This document shows, in pieces, positions 44,339 to 52,444 of a stretch of 64,000 nt of DNA. The notes below the pieces were generated by a model. The model searched no databases and was not told the DNA's origin. It saw nothing but the letters and a program-made list of their open reading frames with translations. The number at the start of each line of letters is the position of its first letter. The first letter of the stretch is position 1. Source of the DNA: Mesorhizobium sp. (GTDB lineage: Bacteria; Pseudomonadota; Alphaproteobacteria; Rhizobiales; Rhizobiaceae); NCBI RefSeq assembly GCF_004962245.1, contig NZ_SUHQ01000031.1, positions 1 to 64,000 of the forward strand, in the 5' to 3' direction. The position numbers and the translations under genes were made by a program.

Positions 44339-44980
44339 TTGACGAGATTGTTTGAGCCCACTGGATGCAAGGTCGATCTGTCGACTGGTGCGATGGGCAA
44401 TGCAACCGGCAGCTACCAGAAGCGCTTCCGCGATCTGGACGGGCTCTACGCGGACGCCGCGGCCTTCGAAGCCATGCGCGCGACATGGGGCGAGCGCATC
44501 GTCTACGAGGTCTCCGAGTTCCGACCGACCGAGCAGTCGGGTGATCTGATTTTCGGCGTCACGCGCATGGCGCCCGGCAAGGTCGGTGACGAGTATTTCA
44601 TGACGCGCGGTCATATCCACAGACAGGCCGACCGGCCCGAGATCTACTATGGCCAGAAGGGGCACGGCCTCATGCTGATGGAATCGCCGGAGGGCGAGGT
44701 CCGGATCCTGCCCGTCGACGCGCAGACCGTCTGTTACGTCCCCCCTTTCTGGATCCACCGCTCGATCAATGTCGGGGAAGACGATCTGGTGATGCTGTTC
44801 TGCTATCCGGCCGATTCGGGGCAGGACTACGAGATCATCGCAAGATCGGGGGGCATGCGATCGCGTGTGGTCGCCGGCGATGGAGGCTGGAAGGAAGTCG
44901 ACAACCCGGATTGGCGACCGCGTGACGCGAAGCGGATCTCCGCCCTCTATGCGCAACAACCCAGCACGGTGCCGGCGTGA
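44339..44980 (+). CDS. Cupin-type glucose-6-phosphate isomerase
   Basis: A 213-residue protein of the archaeal/cupin phosphoglucose isomerase family. The metal site is complete: GHIH (His92, His94), Glu101 in RPEIYYGQKGHG, and His140 in PPFWIHRSINVG. The upstream strand FGVTRMAPGKVGDEYFMTRG also fits. It interconverts fructose 6-phosphate and glucose 6-phosphate, which would link the product of a PHI reaction to glucose 6-phosphate. The start is TTG 44339 with GAGGT six bases upstream. It is the first gene of the plus arm, divergent from the HPS-like gene across 289 bases in which I find no convincing operator. Its stop overlaps the next gene (GTGA). Confidence 0.88.
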   Translation: MTRLFEPTGCKVDLSTGAMGNATGSYQKRFRDLDGLYADAAAFEAMRATWGERIVYEVSEFRPTEQSGDLIFGVTRMAPGKVGDEYFMTRGHIHRQADRPEIYYGQKGHGLMLMESPEGEVRILPVDAQTVCYVPPFWIHRSINVGEDDLVMLFCYPADSGQDYEIIARSGGMRSRVVAGDGGWKEVDNPDWRPRDAKRISALYAQQPSTVPA

Positions 44981-45960
44981 AGGCTCCCTTCGAGACCGCT
45001 GCTTGCCGTTATCGGCCGGCTACCCAGCCGACATTCTATTTTATCGGCGTCACGACGACGAGCAGTTCGATTATGCGGGTTTTCCCTGCATGGGCGCGCC
45101 ACCTCGGGCTGAAGGATGCGGTTCTCAAGGGCATCGACTTTCCGCTGCATGCCGATCCGGAGGCCTACCGTGAGGTCGTCTCCTTCATAAAATCCGACCC
45201 TCTATCGCTTGGCGCGCTCGTCACCACGCACAAGATCGATCTCTTCAACGCAGCGCGCGAGCGCGACCTGTTCGACGTGATCGATCCGCACGCTCGCCTG
45301 ATGCGCGAGACCAGTTGCCTGTCGAAGCGGGACGGCAAACTCATCTGCCATGCCAAGGATCCGATCTCTTCGGGCCTTGCGATAGATGGTTTCATCCCGG
45401 CAGGATACTTCGCGGATACCGGCGCGGAAGTCCTGTCCATGGGCGCCGGCGGATCGACGATTGCGATCACCTGGCACCTGATGCGCAAGGAACGCGGCGC
45501 CGACCTACCTTCGCGCATCATTGTCACCAACCGTTCGCAGCCGCGTCTCGACGAAATCCAGCGCATTCACACAGGCATGACATCGACGGTCGAGATCGAG
45601 TATGTCCTGGCAGACCGACCCGAGATCAATGACGGGACGTTGGCGGCGCTGAAACCAGGTTCGCTGGTGATCAACGCGACGGGACTTGGCAAGGACGCCC
45701 CGGGCTCGCCGATCACCGATGACGGCGTGTTCCCCAAACGTGGCATCGCCTGGGATCTCAACTATCGCGGCGACCTGATCTTCCTCGACCAGGCAAGGCG
45801 GCAGCAGGCGCGACAGCAGTTGCAGATCGAGGACGGTTGGACGTATTTCCTGCATGGCTGGACGCAGGTGATCGCAGAGGTCTTCGACATTGCGATCCCG
45901 GTGTCGGGGCCGGATTTCAACGCGATTTCGCGTATCGCCATCGAAGCGGCGAAAGGGTAA
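44977..45960 (+). CDS. Shikimate dehydrogenase-fold oxidoreductase of unknown substrate
   Basis: A 327-residue protein with the AroE fold. The catalytic lysine is kept (Lys86 in ALVTTHKIDLF, matching the NVTxPHK element), as is an aspartate at 128 in KDPISSG. The dinucleotide loop is SMGAGGSTIAI (about 154-164), and VINATGLGKD matches the AroE VNAT element. The SxS shikimate-binding serines near the N-terminus are replaced by GVTTTSSSIM, and the protein is about 50 residues longer than AroE (about 275). It is therefore unlikely to be the housekeeping shikimate enzyme. The starting GTG overlaps the isomerase stop by four bases. The context points to oxidation or reduction of a sugar or cyclic polyol. 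Confidence 0.8.
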   Translation: MKAPFETAACRYRPATQPTFYFIGVTTTSSSIMRVFPAWARHLGLKDAVLKGIDFPLHADPEAYREVVSFIKSDPLSLGALVTTHKIDLFNAARERDLFDVIDPHARLMRETSCLSKRDGKLICHAKDPISSGLAIDGFIPAGYFADTGAEVLSMGAGGSTIAITWHLMRKERGADLPSRIIVTNRSQPRLDEIQRIHTGMTSTVEIEYVLADRPEINDGTLAALKPGSLVINATGLGKDAPGSPITDDGVFPKRGIAWDLNYRGDLIFLDQARRQQARQQLQIEDGWTYFLHGWTQVIAEVFDIAIPVSGPDFNAISRIAIEAAKG

Positions 45961-45964
45961 TGCC

Positions 45965-46024
45965 GTGGACCGCATTCTCGTCACGCCGCGCTCGCTCGCC
46001 CATCTCAGGGTCCTGTCGAAATGA
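45965..46024 (+). pseudogene. Nineteen-codon remnant resembling a 2-hydroxyacid dehydrogenase N-terminus
   Basis: A GTG at 45965, four bases after the preceding stop, opens a frame of 19 codons that ends in a TGA overlapping the FGGY kinase start (ATGA at 46021-46024). The translation begins MDRILVTPRSL, closely resembling the first beta strand of D-isomer-specific 2-hydroxyacid (phosphoglycerate-type) dehydrogenases. I infer that a dehydrogenase gene once lay here and was deleted internally. The alternative is a short translated leader that couples the kinase to the upstream gene. Confidence 0.45.
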
Positions 46025-47544
46025 GCGGCGAGCTTTTCCTCGCTGTCGATGTCGGCACCGGCAGCGTCCGCGCCGCACTGATCGATGTCACCGGCAAGAT
46101 CCTCGAACTTGCGTCGCGAGAGCACGACCAGATCGTGCCGGAGTTCGGCTGGGCCGAACAGCGGCCGGTCGACTGGTGGGAGGGTGCGCGCGCGAGCATC
46201 AAGACGGTGCTGGATCGCATCGATGGCGCCCGCGAACACATCTGCGCCATCTGCGTCTGCGGACAGATGCACGGGCTGGTCCTGCTCGACGCGCACGGAG
46301 CCCTGGTTCGCGAGACGGCGCCGCTCTGGAACGACAAGCGCACCGTCGATCTCGTCCGTCGCTTCGAAGAAGCGAATGAGCCGGACAGCTATCTGTCCGA
46401 AAGCGGCAACACGCCGACTCCCGCATGGCCGGGCTTCAAACTGCAATGGGTCCGAGACAACGATCCTGCCGCATACGCCCGCAGCGCGGTCGCCATCATG
46501 CCGAAGGACTACATCAACTACCGGCTGACCGGCGAGATTGCCATGGATACAGGCGACGCGTCCTGCAGCTTTCTGATGAACCCGGAGCGGCTCGACTGGT
46601 CGCCGGTGATGATCGAACGCATGGAGCTGGACGCCGCCAAGCTGCCGCCGATCCGCAACCCGCTGGATGTCATCGGCCACGTCACCGAACAGGCAGCGCA
46701 CGACACCGGCCTGCGGTCCGGAACCCCCGTGCTGGTCGGCGGCGCCGACTATCCCGTCGCATTGCTCGGATCAGGCGCTTGTCGACCGGGAATGGGTTCC
46801 GACAGCACCGGCACGGGCGCCATCATCACCGCGATCGCGGAGAAGCCGCTGCTTGACCCGGAAATCTCGAACGTCGCGACGATCGAAGGCAACTGGGCGC
46901 AATTCGTGCTGCTGGAGACCGGCGGCGACGGCATGCGCTGGGCACGCCGCGCTTTCCACGGCAACGCACTGTCCTATGAGGAGATCGCCGCCCGCGCCGC
47001 CGAGGCACCCGCCGGTTGCGATGCACTGCTCTTCATGCCCTTTCTCACCGGCGAGCGCCTGGGGCGCCATCGCAACGCCCGCGCACAGTTCTTCGGATTG
47101 GGCGCCGCGCATGGCATGGAGCATCTGCACCGCGCTATCCTGGAAGGCATCGCCTTTGCTATGACGCGTCACATCCGCATCATGGAACACGCGTCAAACA
47201 AGCCGCTGGAGCGCGTTATCGCCGCCGGTGGCGGGGCGCGCACGGAGCTCTGGCTGAAGATCAAGGCGAGTGCCTTCAACATTCCGATCCTGGTTCCGCG
47301 GGAGCCCGAATGCGGCATTGTCGGCTGTGCCGCGATGGCGGCGACGGCGACAGGCCGCTTCTCGCACGTCGAACAGGCGGCCGAGCGCTTCGTGAGCTAC
47401 CGCGCCGAAATCCTGCCGGACCCCAGATGGGCAGAGACCTACAGGCGCACCCAACCCGTTTTCGACCGGCTCTACCACCACAGCCAGGCGCTCTACGACG
47501 ACCTCGACGCACTTGCAGCCGACACGCGGCCGACGCAGCCGTGA
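46021..47544 (+). CDS. FGGY family carbohydrate kinase (xylulokinase-like)
   Basis: A 507-residue sugar kinase of the FGGY family. The N-terminal domain begins LFLAVDVGTGSVRAALID with the phosphate-binding DVGTGS loop. CGQMHGLVLLD (80-90) is the xylulokinase-type SGQMHG element. The catalytic base is probably Asp243 in VGGADYPVALLG, and the adenosine loop is IAAGGGARTELW. It phosphorylates a sugar or polyol, probably a ketose, in the cytoplasm. Xylulose or ribulose are the simplest guesses, and either product could feed ribulose 5-phosphate to the HPS-like enzyme encoded on the other arm. It follows the AroE-fold gene after 60 bases and converges with the ureohydrolase gene. Confidence 0.9.
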   Translation: MSGELFLAVDVGTGSVRAALIDVTGKILELASREHDQIVPEFGWAEQRPVDWWEGARASIKTVLDRIDGAREHICAICVCGQMHGLVLLDAHGALVRETAPLWNDKRTVDLVRRFEEANEPDSYLSESGNTPTPAWPGFKLQWVRDNDPAAYARSAVAIMPKDYINYRLTGEIAMDTGDASCSFLMNPERLDWSPVMIERMELDAAKLPPIRNPLDVIGHVTEQAAHDTGLRSGTPVLVGGADYPVALLGSGACRPGMGSDSTGTGAIITAIAEKPLLDPEISNVATIEGNWAQFVLLETGGDGMRWARRAFHGNALSYEEIAARAAEAPAGCDALLFMPFLTGERLGRHRNARAQFFGLGAAHGMEHLHRAILEGIAFAMTRHIRIMEHASNKPLERVIAAGGGARTELWLKIKASAFNIPILVPREPECGIVGCAAMAATATGRFSHVEQAAERFVSYRAEILPDPRWAETYRRTQPVFDRLYHHSQALYDDLDALAADTRPTQP

Positions 47545-47548
47545 CGCT

Positions 47549-48517
47549 TCAGGCCGGTCGAACCCTGCCTGCAGCGACAGACCCGGCAATCACGCACAGC
47601 AGCTCGAACATCATCGTCGCCCCCGCGAGCGCCGTCATCCCACCAAGATCGAACGGCGGTGCCACTTCCACGACATCAGCGCCGACTATGGTCACAGTGT
47701 CGAGAAGGCGGACCATTTCCTGCGCTTCGCGCGTGGTGAAGCCGCCAAGCTCGGGGGTGCCGGTACCGGGCGCCATCGAGGGGTCGATGCAGTCGATGTC
47801 GAAGGTCACATAGGTGGGACCGCTGCCGACGATGCCGCGTGCCTCTTCCATGACGCTGGCCGCGCCTCGCCGGACAAACTCCTCCATGTAGATGATGCGG
47901 ATGCCCTGGGCGACGGCCCAATCATGCTCGTTGGGCTCGTAGATGGAACCGCGGATGCCGATCTGGACAACACGTTTGGGATCGAGCAGCCCCTCTTCGA
48001 TGGCCCGTCGGAAAGGTGTGCCATGCGTGTAGGGATTGTCGCCGAAATAGCGGTCGTTGGTGTCGGAATGCGCGTCGAAATGGATCATGCCGACCGGCGC
48101 ATCGCGCGCGATTGCGCGCAGCACCGGCAGTGTCGTCAGATGATCGCCGCCGGCAGCAAGCGGAATGGCGCCTGCCGCGACAATCGCCGCGATGCCGTCC
48201 TCGATGCGCTTCAGGCCGTCCAGGAGGTTGATCGGATTGACCGACAGGTCACCGACATCGGCAACGTTGGCAATGCTGAATGGCTCGGTTCCCGAGACGT
48301 GATGCACCCGCCGCATCAGGCTCGACTGGTTCCGGATCTCGCGCGGACCGTGGCGCGCGCCGGCGCGGTTGGTCGTACCGCCATCCCACGGTATGCCGAC
48401 CAGTGCGATGTCCAGCCCCTCGGCACTTGCCACGGCCGGCAGTCTCATGAAGGTCGACAGCCCGGCGAAGCGGGGAACGGCTGCGGCGTCGACCGGCTGA
48501 AAGAAATTGCTGTTCAT
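47549..48517 (-). CDS. Agmatinase-family ureohydrolase
   Basis: A 322-residue binuclear-manganese ureohydrolase. All metal ligands are present: His126 in AAGGDHLTT, Asp148, His150 and Asp152 in HFDAHSD, and Asp240 and Asp242 in TFDIDCIDPSMAPGTGTPE. The APGTGTPE segment places it with agmatinases and guanidinobutyrases/propionases rather than arginases. It hydrolyses a guanidino compound to urea and an amine. Newer members of this family hydrolyse guanidine or other small guanidines, so agmatine is not assured. ATG 48517 has GAGGTGA nine bases upstream. It is the last gene of a minus operon with a creatininase-family hydrolase and an importer. Confidence 0.9.
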   Translation of the reverse strand: MNSNFFQPVDAAAVPRFAGLSTFMRLPAVASAEGLDIALVGIPWDGGTTNRAGARHGPREIRNQSSLMRRVHHVSGTEPFSIANVADVGDLSVNPINLLDGLKRIEDGIAAIVAAGAIPLAAGGDHLTTLPVLRAIARDAPVGMIHFDAHSDTNDRYFGDNPYTHGTPFRRAIEEGLLDPKRVVQIGIRGSIYEPNEHDWAVAQGIRIIYMEEFVRRGAASVMEEARGIVGSGPTYVTFDIDCIDPSMAPGTGTPELGGFTTREAQEMVRLLDTVTIVGADVVEVAPPFDLGGMTALAGATMMFELLCVIAGSVAAGRVRPA

Positions 48518-48530
48518 GTTGTCGTTCACC

Positions 48531-49301
48531 TCAGAAGAATTCACGTTTGACGATATCGGCGAGCCTCGTCTCGCAGTCGTCGAGCAGCCATCGGCCCTTC
48601 TCCGCCGACGAGCCCTCGGTCAACGACAGGACGCCGGACGGCGGCACGTCCTCGGCCGGCTTGGGATAGCGGTCGTAGGGCTTGAATTGCGCGGGACCGT
48701 CATGCAGCGCCTTGTCGAGGTCGACGAGCTCCGGGCGCAGCGCCAGCATCATCGACGTTTCGATCACGCTCGCATGCTCCAGTTCGATGCCGGGGTAGCC
48801 GTCGGGGAACACCTTCGCCAGCGTTTCGCCGCGCACCATGTCCCAGTGGTCGACGCGCAGGATCGTCAGGTCTGTCGCACGTTCGCGGCCGATGGCGTCG
48901 AGCGCCAGTTCGATACCTTCGATTGACGGGCCGATGTTCTCGTAATGGCCGTTGAGCACGACGATGCGTCGGACCTTCTGGCGATACAGGTCGCAGATCA
49001 CATCCTTGACCAGAAGCGAAAAAGTCTGTGCCGTGATGTTGATCGTACCGGGAAAGGCCGGGCCGCCGCCTGTCCTAGGCTGCGAGCGGTTGCCGTAGGC
49101 GATCGTCGGCGCCACCAGACCCCCGACCTGCGCCGCCACCTTTTCGGCGATGGCGGTCGGAATCACCACATCGACGTTCATCGCCATATGGTGGCCGTGC
49201 TGTTCGGTCGCGCCGAGCGGCAGGAACACCGGAGCGCCGGCGGCGATCCGCTTCTGGGCCTCGGGCCACGACAGTTCAGCGAGGAAAACGCGGTCTTTCA
49301 T
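48531..49301 (-). CDS. Creatininase family amidohydrolase
   Basis: A 256-residue protein of the creatininase family. The metal-binding N-terminal motif is complete: LPLGATEQHGHHMAMNVD (Glu33, His35, Asp44). It is followed by LNGHYENIG (histidine near 120) and LEHASVIETSMM (glutamate near 170). The family opens cyclic amides or formamides, as in creatinine to creatine or in riboflavin-type formamide hydrolysis. Next to a ureohydrolase, a cyclic or acylated guanidino substrate is attractive but unproven. ATG 49301 (AGAG six bases upstream) or ATG 49307 may be the start. It lies 13 bases before the ureohydrolase gene. Confidence 0.9.
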   Translation of the reverse strand: MKDRVFLAELSWPEAQKRIAAGAPVFLPLGATEQHGHHMAMNVDVVIPTAIAEKVAAQVGGLVAPTIAYGNRSQPRTGGGPAFPGTINITAQTFSLLVKDVICDLYRQKVRRIVVLNGHYENIGPSIEGIELALDAIGRERATDLTILRVDHWDMVRGETLAKVFPDGYPGIELEHASVIETSMMLALRPELVDLDKALHDGPAQFKPYDRYPKPAEDVPPSGVLSLTEGSSAEKGRWLLDDCETRLADIVKREFF

Positions 49302-49314
49302 GATCATCTCTTTC

Positions 49315-50022
49315 TCAAGGCATCACCGCGCCGCCATTGGCGCCCAGGCATTGTCCGGTGAAAAAAGTTGCGCCGGGGCCGGCCAGGAACACCACCGCGG
49401 AGGCGATCTCGTCCGGCCGTCCGATCCGCCCCAGCGGGTGTGTCGTCTCCAGCGCGCGCTGGCTCTCGGTCAGCGCCTCGAAGCCAAGAAGCGGCGTGTC
49501 GGTCGGCCCGGGCGCCACGGCGTTGACCAGGATCCGGGGTGCAAGTTCGCGTGCCCAGGAGCGGGTAAGGCCGAGCAACGCCGCCTTCGTCGCACAGTAG
49601 ACCGAAGCACCCGACCGGCCGAGATAAGCGAGTTCGGAGGCGATGTTGATGATGCGTCCGCCATCGGGAAGATGCGGCAAGACTTCCCGTGCCACGATGA
49701 TTGCGCCCCGCACATTGACGGCGAACATGCGGTCGACATGGTCGAGCGAAATCCCGCCAAGCGGTGCTTCCTGGAGGATGCCGGCATTGTTGACGAGGAT
49801 GTCATAGCCGCCGATCCGGTCCGCGCCCTGCCCGACGGCGGCAATGATGTCGGTTTCGCTGGCGAGGTCGCAGGCAAGAATGGGGATATCGCCCTCGGAC
49901 GCTTCGAGATCGAGCCCGAGAACCGTCGCCCCGGCCTCGCGCAAGGCGTGCGCGGTCGCGCGGCCAATGCCGCTGGCCGCGCCAGTGACCAGCGCGCGTT
50001 TTCCGTGGAGCGGGCTTACCAA
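49315..50022 (-). CDS. SDR family oxidoreductase
   Basis: A 235-residue classical short-chain dehydrogenase. The cofactor motif is VTGAASGIGRATA (about 12-24), followed by NNAG, INIASE and the catalytic YCATK. The C-terminal GQCLGANGG is also typical. The start is TTG 50022, seven bases inside the end of the neighbouring SDR gene (which stops at 50016), with GGGAG correctly placed. The tight coupling to a second SDR, an ABC importer and two amide/guanidine hydrolases suggests both SDRs process the carbon skeleton of the imported compound. The specific reaction is unknown. Confidence 0.9.
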   Translation of the reverse strand: MVSPLHGKRALVTGAASGIGRATAHALREAGATVLGLDLEASEGDIPILACDLASETDIIAAVGQGADRIGGYDILVNNAGILQEAPLGGISLDHVDRMFAVNVRGAIIVAREVLPHLPDGGRIINIASELAYLGRSGASVYCATKAALLGLTRSWARELAPRILVNAVAPGPTDTPLLGFEALTESQRALETTHPLGRIGRPDEIASAVVFLAGPGATFFTGQCLGANGGAVMP

Positions 50023-50771
50023 GGCACTTCTCCCCTATCGACGCCGAGCGACTGCCCGGTGATGTTGGCTGCGAGCTCCGACGCCAGGAAGAGATAGGTG
50101 CCGGCCATATCGGCCGGCTCCATCAGACCCGGCAGGGCCTGTGCACCAACGATGCTTTCGAGCAGTACTGCCTCGCTGACGGCGTCTCTCTCGGCCATGC
50201 GGCCGAGCGAACGCATCGACGCATCCGTGCGAACCCATCCCGGACAGACCGCATTGACGCGGATGCCCCTGCCCCCAAGTTCCTTGGCCCAGGTCTTCGT
50301 CAGGCCGATGATGGCGTGCTTGGAGGCGACGTAGGCACCAAACTGCGCCTCGGCGACGCGCCCCCAGATCGATGCGGTGTTGACGATCGAACCGCCGGCC
50401 TGCATGCGCGGCAGGGCACGCGCCGTGACGAGCGCCGTGCCGATGATATTGATCTCGATGATGCGCCGGAAGGCGGCTTCGACATCGTCGCCACTGTCGG
50501 TGATCGGTGTCATCAGTTCCAGGCCGGCATTGTTGATGAGCACGTCTATGTGAGCGACAGGTTCGAGTGCCGCCGTGACGGCCGCACGATCGGCAATGTC
50601 GGCCTCCGTGCCGGTGGCGCCCAATTCACGCGCCCGTTCGTGCACCGCCGCGTCGTTCGCAATGAGATGCAGGCTGGCGCCGGCTTGCGCGAAGCCCTTC
50701 GCGATGCCGAGGCCTATGCCACGGCTGGCCCCGGTGATCACCACAGACTTTCCGGAGAAGGACAGGCTCAT
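50016..50771 (-). CDS. SDR family oxidoreductase
   Basis: A 251-residue classical short-chain dehydrogenase. It has VVITGASRGIGLGIA at the N-terminus, LINNAGLEL, NTASIWG with the catalytic serine, and YVASKHAIIGL with the Tyr-Lys pair. It ends ITGQSLGVDRGEVPW. The SDR encoded next is only distantly similar, so the pair probably catalyses different steps. The ATG overlaps the stop of the ABC ATPase gene by four bases (ATGA at 50768-50771). Substrate unknown. Confidence 0.92.
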   Translation of the reverse strand: MSLSFSGKSVVITGASRGIGLGIAKGFAQAGASLHLIANDAAVHERARELGATGTEADIADRAAVTAALEPVAHIDVLINNAGLELMTPITDSGDDVEAAFRRIIEINIIGTALVTARALPRMQAGGSIVNTASIWGRVAEAQFGAYVASKHAIIGLTKTWAKELGGRGIRVNAVCPGWVRTDASMRSLGRMAERDAVSEAVLLESIVGAQALPGLMEPADMAGTYLFLASELAANITGQSLGVDRGEVPW

Positions 50772-51541
50772 ACGATCGCTCCGGTCTCGTTGCGGATCAG
50801 ATGCAGGACCTTGTTGCGCAGCTCGAAGAATTTCTGCGTTTCCCGGATCTCCAGTGGCCGTTGCGGGCCGAGTTCGGCCGCCACGTCGATGTCGGCCACG
50901 ACCGAAGCCGGCCGGCGCGAAAACAGGATGATCCGGTCGGCGAGGAATACCGCTTCTTCCACGTCGTGGGTGACGAAGATGATGGTCTTTTCCTCGCGAA
51001 TCTGGATCTGCCGCAGCTCGACCTGAAGGCGCTCGCGCGTCAGCGCGTCGAGCGCACCGAAAGGCTCGTCCATCAACAGCACATCCGAACCGGCAGCGAG
51101 TGTGCGCGCTATCGCCACGCGCTGGCGCATGCCGCCCGAAATCCGGTTCGGATAGGAGCCGGCGAAGTCGGCAAGCCCAAACAATTCGAGATAATGGCGC
51201 ATCCGCTCGGCCTTCTCGGCCACGCCAAGATCCTTCCTGTAGCGCATGCCGAAGGCAATGTTCTTCTCGACCGTCAGCCAGGGAAACGACGAATAGGACT
51301 GGAACACCATGCCGCGCCGGCGATCCGGCCCGACAACTTTTTCGCCCCCGAGCAGGATCGAACCCGAGCTTGGCTCGTCGAGGCCGCCGACCATCCGCAT
51401 CAAGGTTGTCTTGCCGCAGCCCGATGGGCCAAGGAAGACCACCAGCGAATTGCGGTCGAGGCCAAGATCGGTTTTTCGCACGACATCGACCGGGCCGAAG
51501 GACTTGGCCGTACCGACGAACTGAACGTAGCCGTTCTTCAT
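50768..51541 (-). CDS. Taurine/nitrate/sulfonate-type ABC transporter ATP-binding protein
   Basis: A 257-residue ATPase of the SsuB/TauB/NrtD group. Walker A is GPSGCGKT (about 39-46), and the family sequence GMVFQSYSSFPWLTVEKNIAFG follows (quoted within it is the Q-loop glutamine). The signature is ISGGMRQRVAIART and Walker B is VLLMDEPFGALDA. It is soluble and attaches to the permease encoded upstream. Such transporters carry taurine, sulfonates, nitrate, pyrimidines or small amidines. It lies 10 bases after the permease gene and overlaps the SDR gene by four bases. Confidence 0.95.
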   Translation of the reverse strand: MKNGYVQFVGTAKSFGPVDVVRKTDLGLDRNSLVVFLGPSGCGKTTLMRMVGGLDEPSSGSILLGGEKVVGPDRRRGMVFQSYSSFPWLTVEKNIAFGMRYRKDLGVAEKAERMRHYLELFGLADFAGSYPNRISGGMRQRVAIARTLAAGSDVLLMDEPFGALDALTRERLQVELRQIQIREEKTIIFVTHDVEEAVFLADRIILFSRRPASVVADIDVAAELGPQRPLEIRETQKFFELRNKVLHLIRNETGAIV

Positions 51542-51551
51542 GACCTGCCCC

Positions 51552-52388
51552 TCACAGATACCGGAAAAGCCGGCGGTGAAGCAGGCGAAGCAGTTGGTCG
51601 GTGACGAGGCCGATCAGCCCGATGACGACGACGCCCGCCATCACTTCGGGCGTTTTGACGAAGCGGCGTGCCGTCCAGATCACGTAGCCGATGCCGGAAT
51701 CGGCCGCGACGATCTCGGCGATGATCAGATATGTCCAGCACCAGCCGAGTGTGATCCTGAGATTGTCGATCAGAGTCGGCCCCATCCAGCGCAAGGCGAC
51801 ATCGGTCATCACCTGCCTTGACGTGGCGCCGACGGTGCGGGCGACCTCGACGAACTCCTGCGGCACCCGGCGCATGTCGTCGGCCACGAGAAGCACGAGC
51901 TGGAAGAACGTGCCCAGCCAGAGCAGGAAGATCTTGGTCTCCTCGCCGACGCCGAACCAGATAATGGACAATGGCACAAGTGCCGGAACCGGAAGATAGC
52001 GGATGAAATCGATCATCGGCTCGAGTGCGGCTCCGACGATCCGGTAACTGCTCATCATGATGCCGATCGGGATGGCCATGGCCGCGGCGAGCAGGAAGGC
52101 GATCCACACACGCGCGGTCGAGACCACGACGTGCCAGACGAGGTTCTGCTCGGTCAGCATTGTCCATAAGGCGATGACGACTCGGCTTGGCGAGGGGAGG
52201 AACTGCGGCGCGATGACGCCGGCGCGCGCCGCCAGCTCCCAACCCGCGACGATCAGGGCGGCCGCCGCAACGCTGACGGCGGATTCCGCCATCGGCGAAG
52301 CCCGGCCGCGGAAAACAAACAGACTGCTGAACAAGATCGCTATCCCCGGATGGTCGAAACAACGGCCGTCACTGACGGCTGCCGGCAT
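51552..52388 (-). CDS. Taurine/nitrate/sulfonate-type ABC transporter permease
   Basis: A permease of the SsuC/TauC type with about six transmembrane helices. The family N-terminal helix AAAALIVAGWELAARAGVI, the sequence PSPSRVVIALW, and the EAA loop EFVEVARTVGATSRQVMTDV are all present. The annotated start gives 278 residues. An ATG at 52292 would give 246 and also fits the family, and neither has a strong ribosome site, so the first 32 residues are uncertain. A stem-loop at 52399-52426 separates it from the binding-protein gene. Confidence 0.9.
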   Translation of the reverse strand: MPAAVSDGRCFDHPGIAILFSSLFVFRGRASPMAESAVSVAAAALIVAGWELAARAGVIAPQFLPSPSRVVIALWTMLTEQNLVWHVVVSTARVWIAFLLAAAMAIPIGIMMSSYRIVGAALEPMIDFIRYLPVPALVPLSIIWFGVGEETKIFLLWLGTFFQLVLLVADDMRRVPQEFVEVARTVGATSRQVMTDVALRWMGPTLIDNLRITLGWCWTYLIIAEIVAADSGIGYVIWTARRFVKTPEVMAGVVVIGLIGLVTDQLLRLLHRRLFRYL

Positions 52389-52398
52389 GGCATGGCCG

Positions 52399-52426
52399 CC
52401 GGCGGCCGTCAGAAGGCGGCCGCCGG
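52399..52426 (-). terminator. Intercistronic stem-loop after the binding-protein gene
   Basis: Arms CCGGCGGCC (52399-52407) and GGCCGCCGG (52418-52426) are perfect nine-base inverted repeats with a 10-base loop. The element lies 18 bases after the stop of the binding-protein gene and just before the permease gene. No T run follows, so it more likely stabilises the upstream message or attenuates transcription than ends it completely. Confidence 0.7.
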
Positions 52427-52444
52427 ATCTGGTCGGTACTGCCG

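Noticed and set aside
44018..44959. Minus-strand frame of 313 codons spanning the divergent promoter of the sugar locus
   Set aside because: It is antisense to the cupin isomerase gene and has no recognisable domain.
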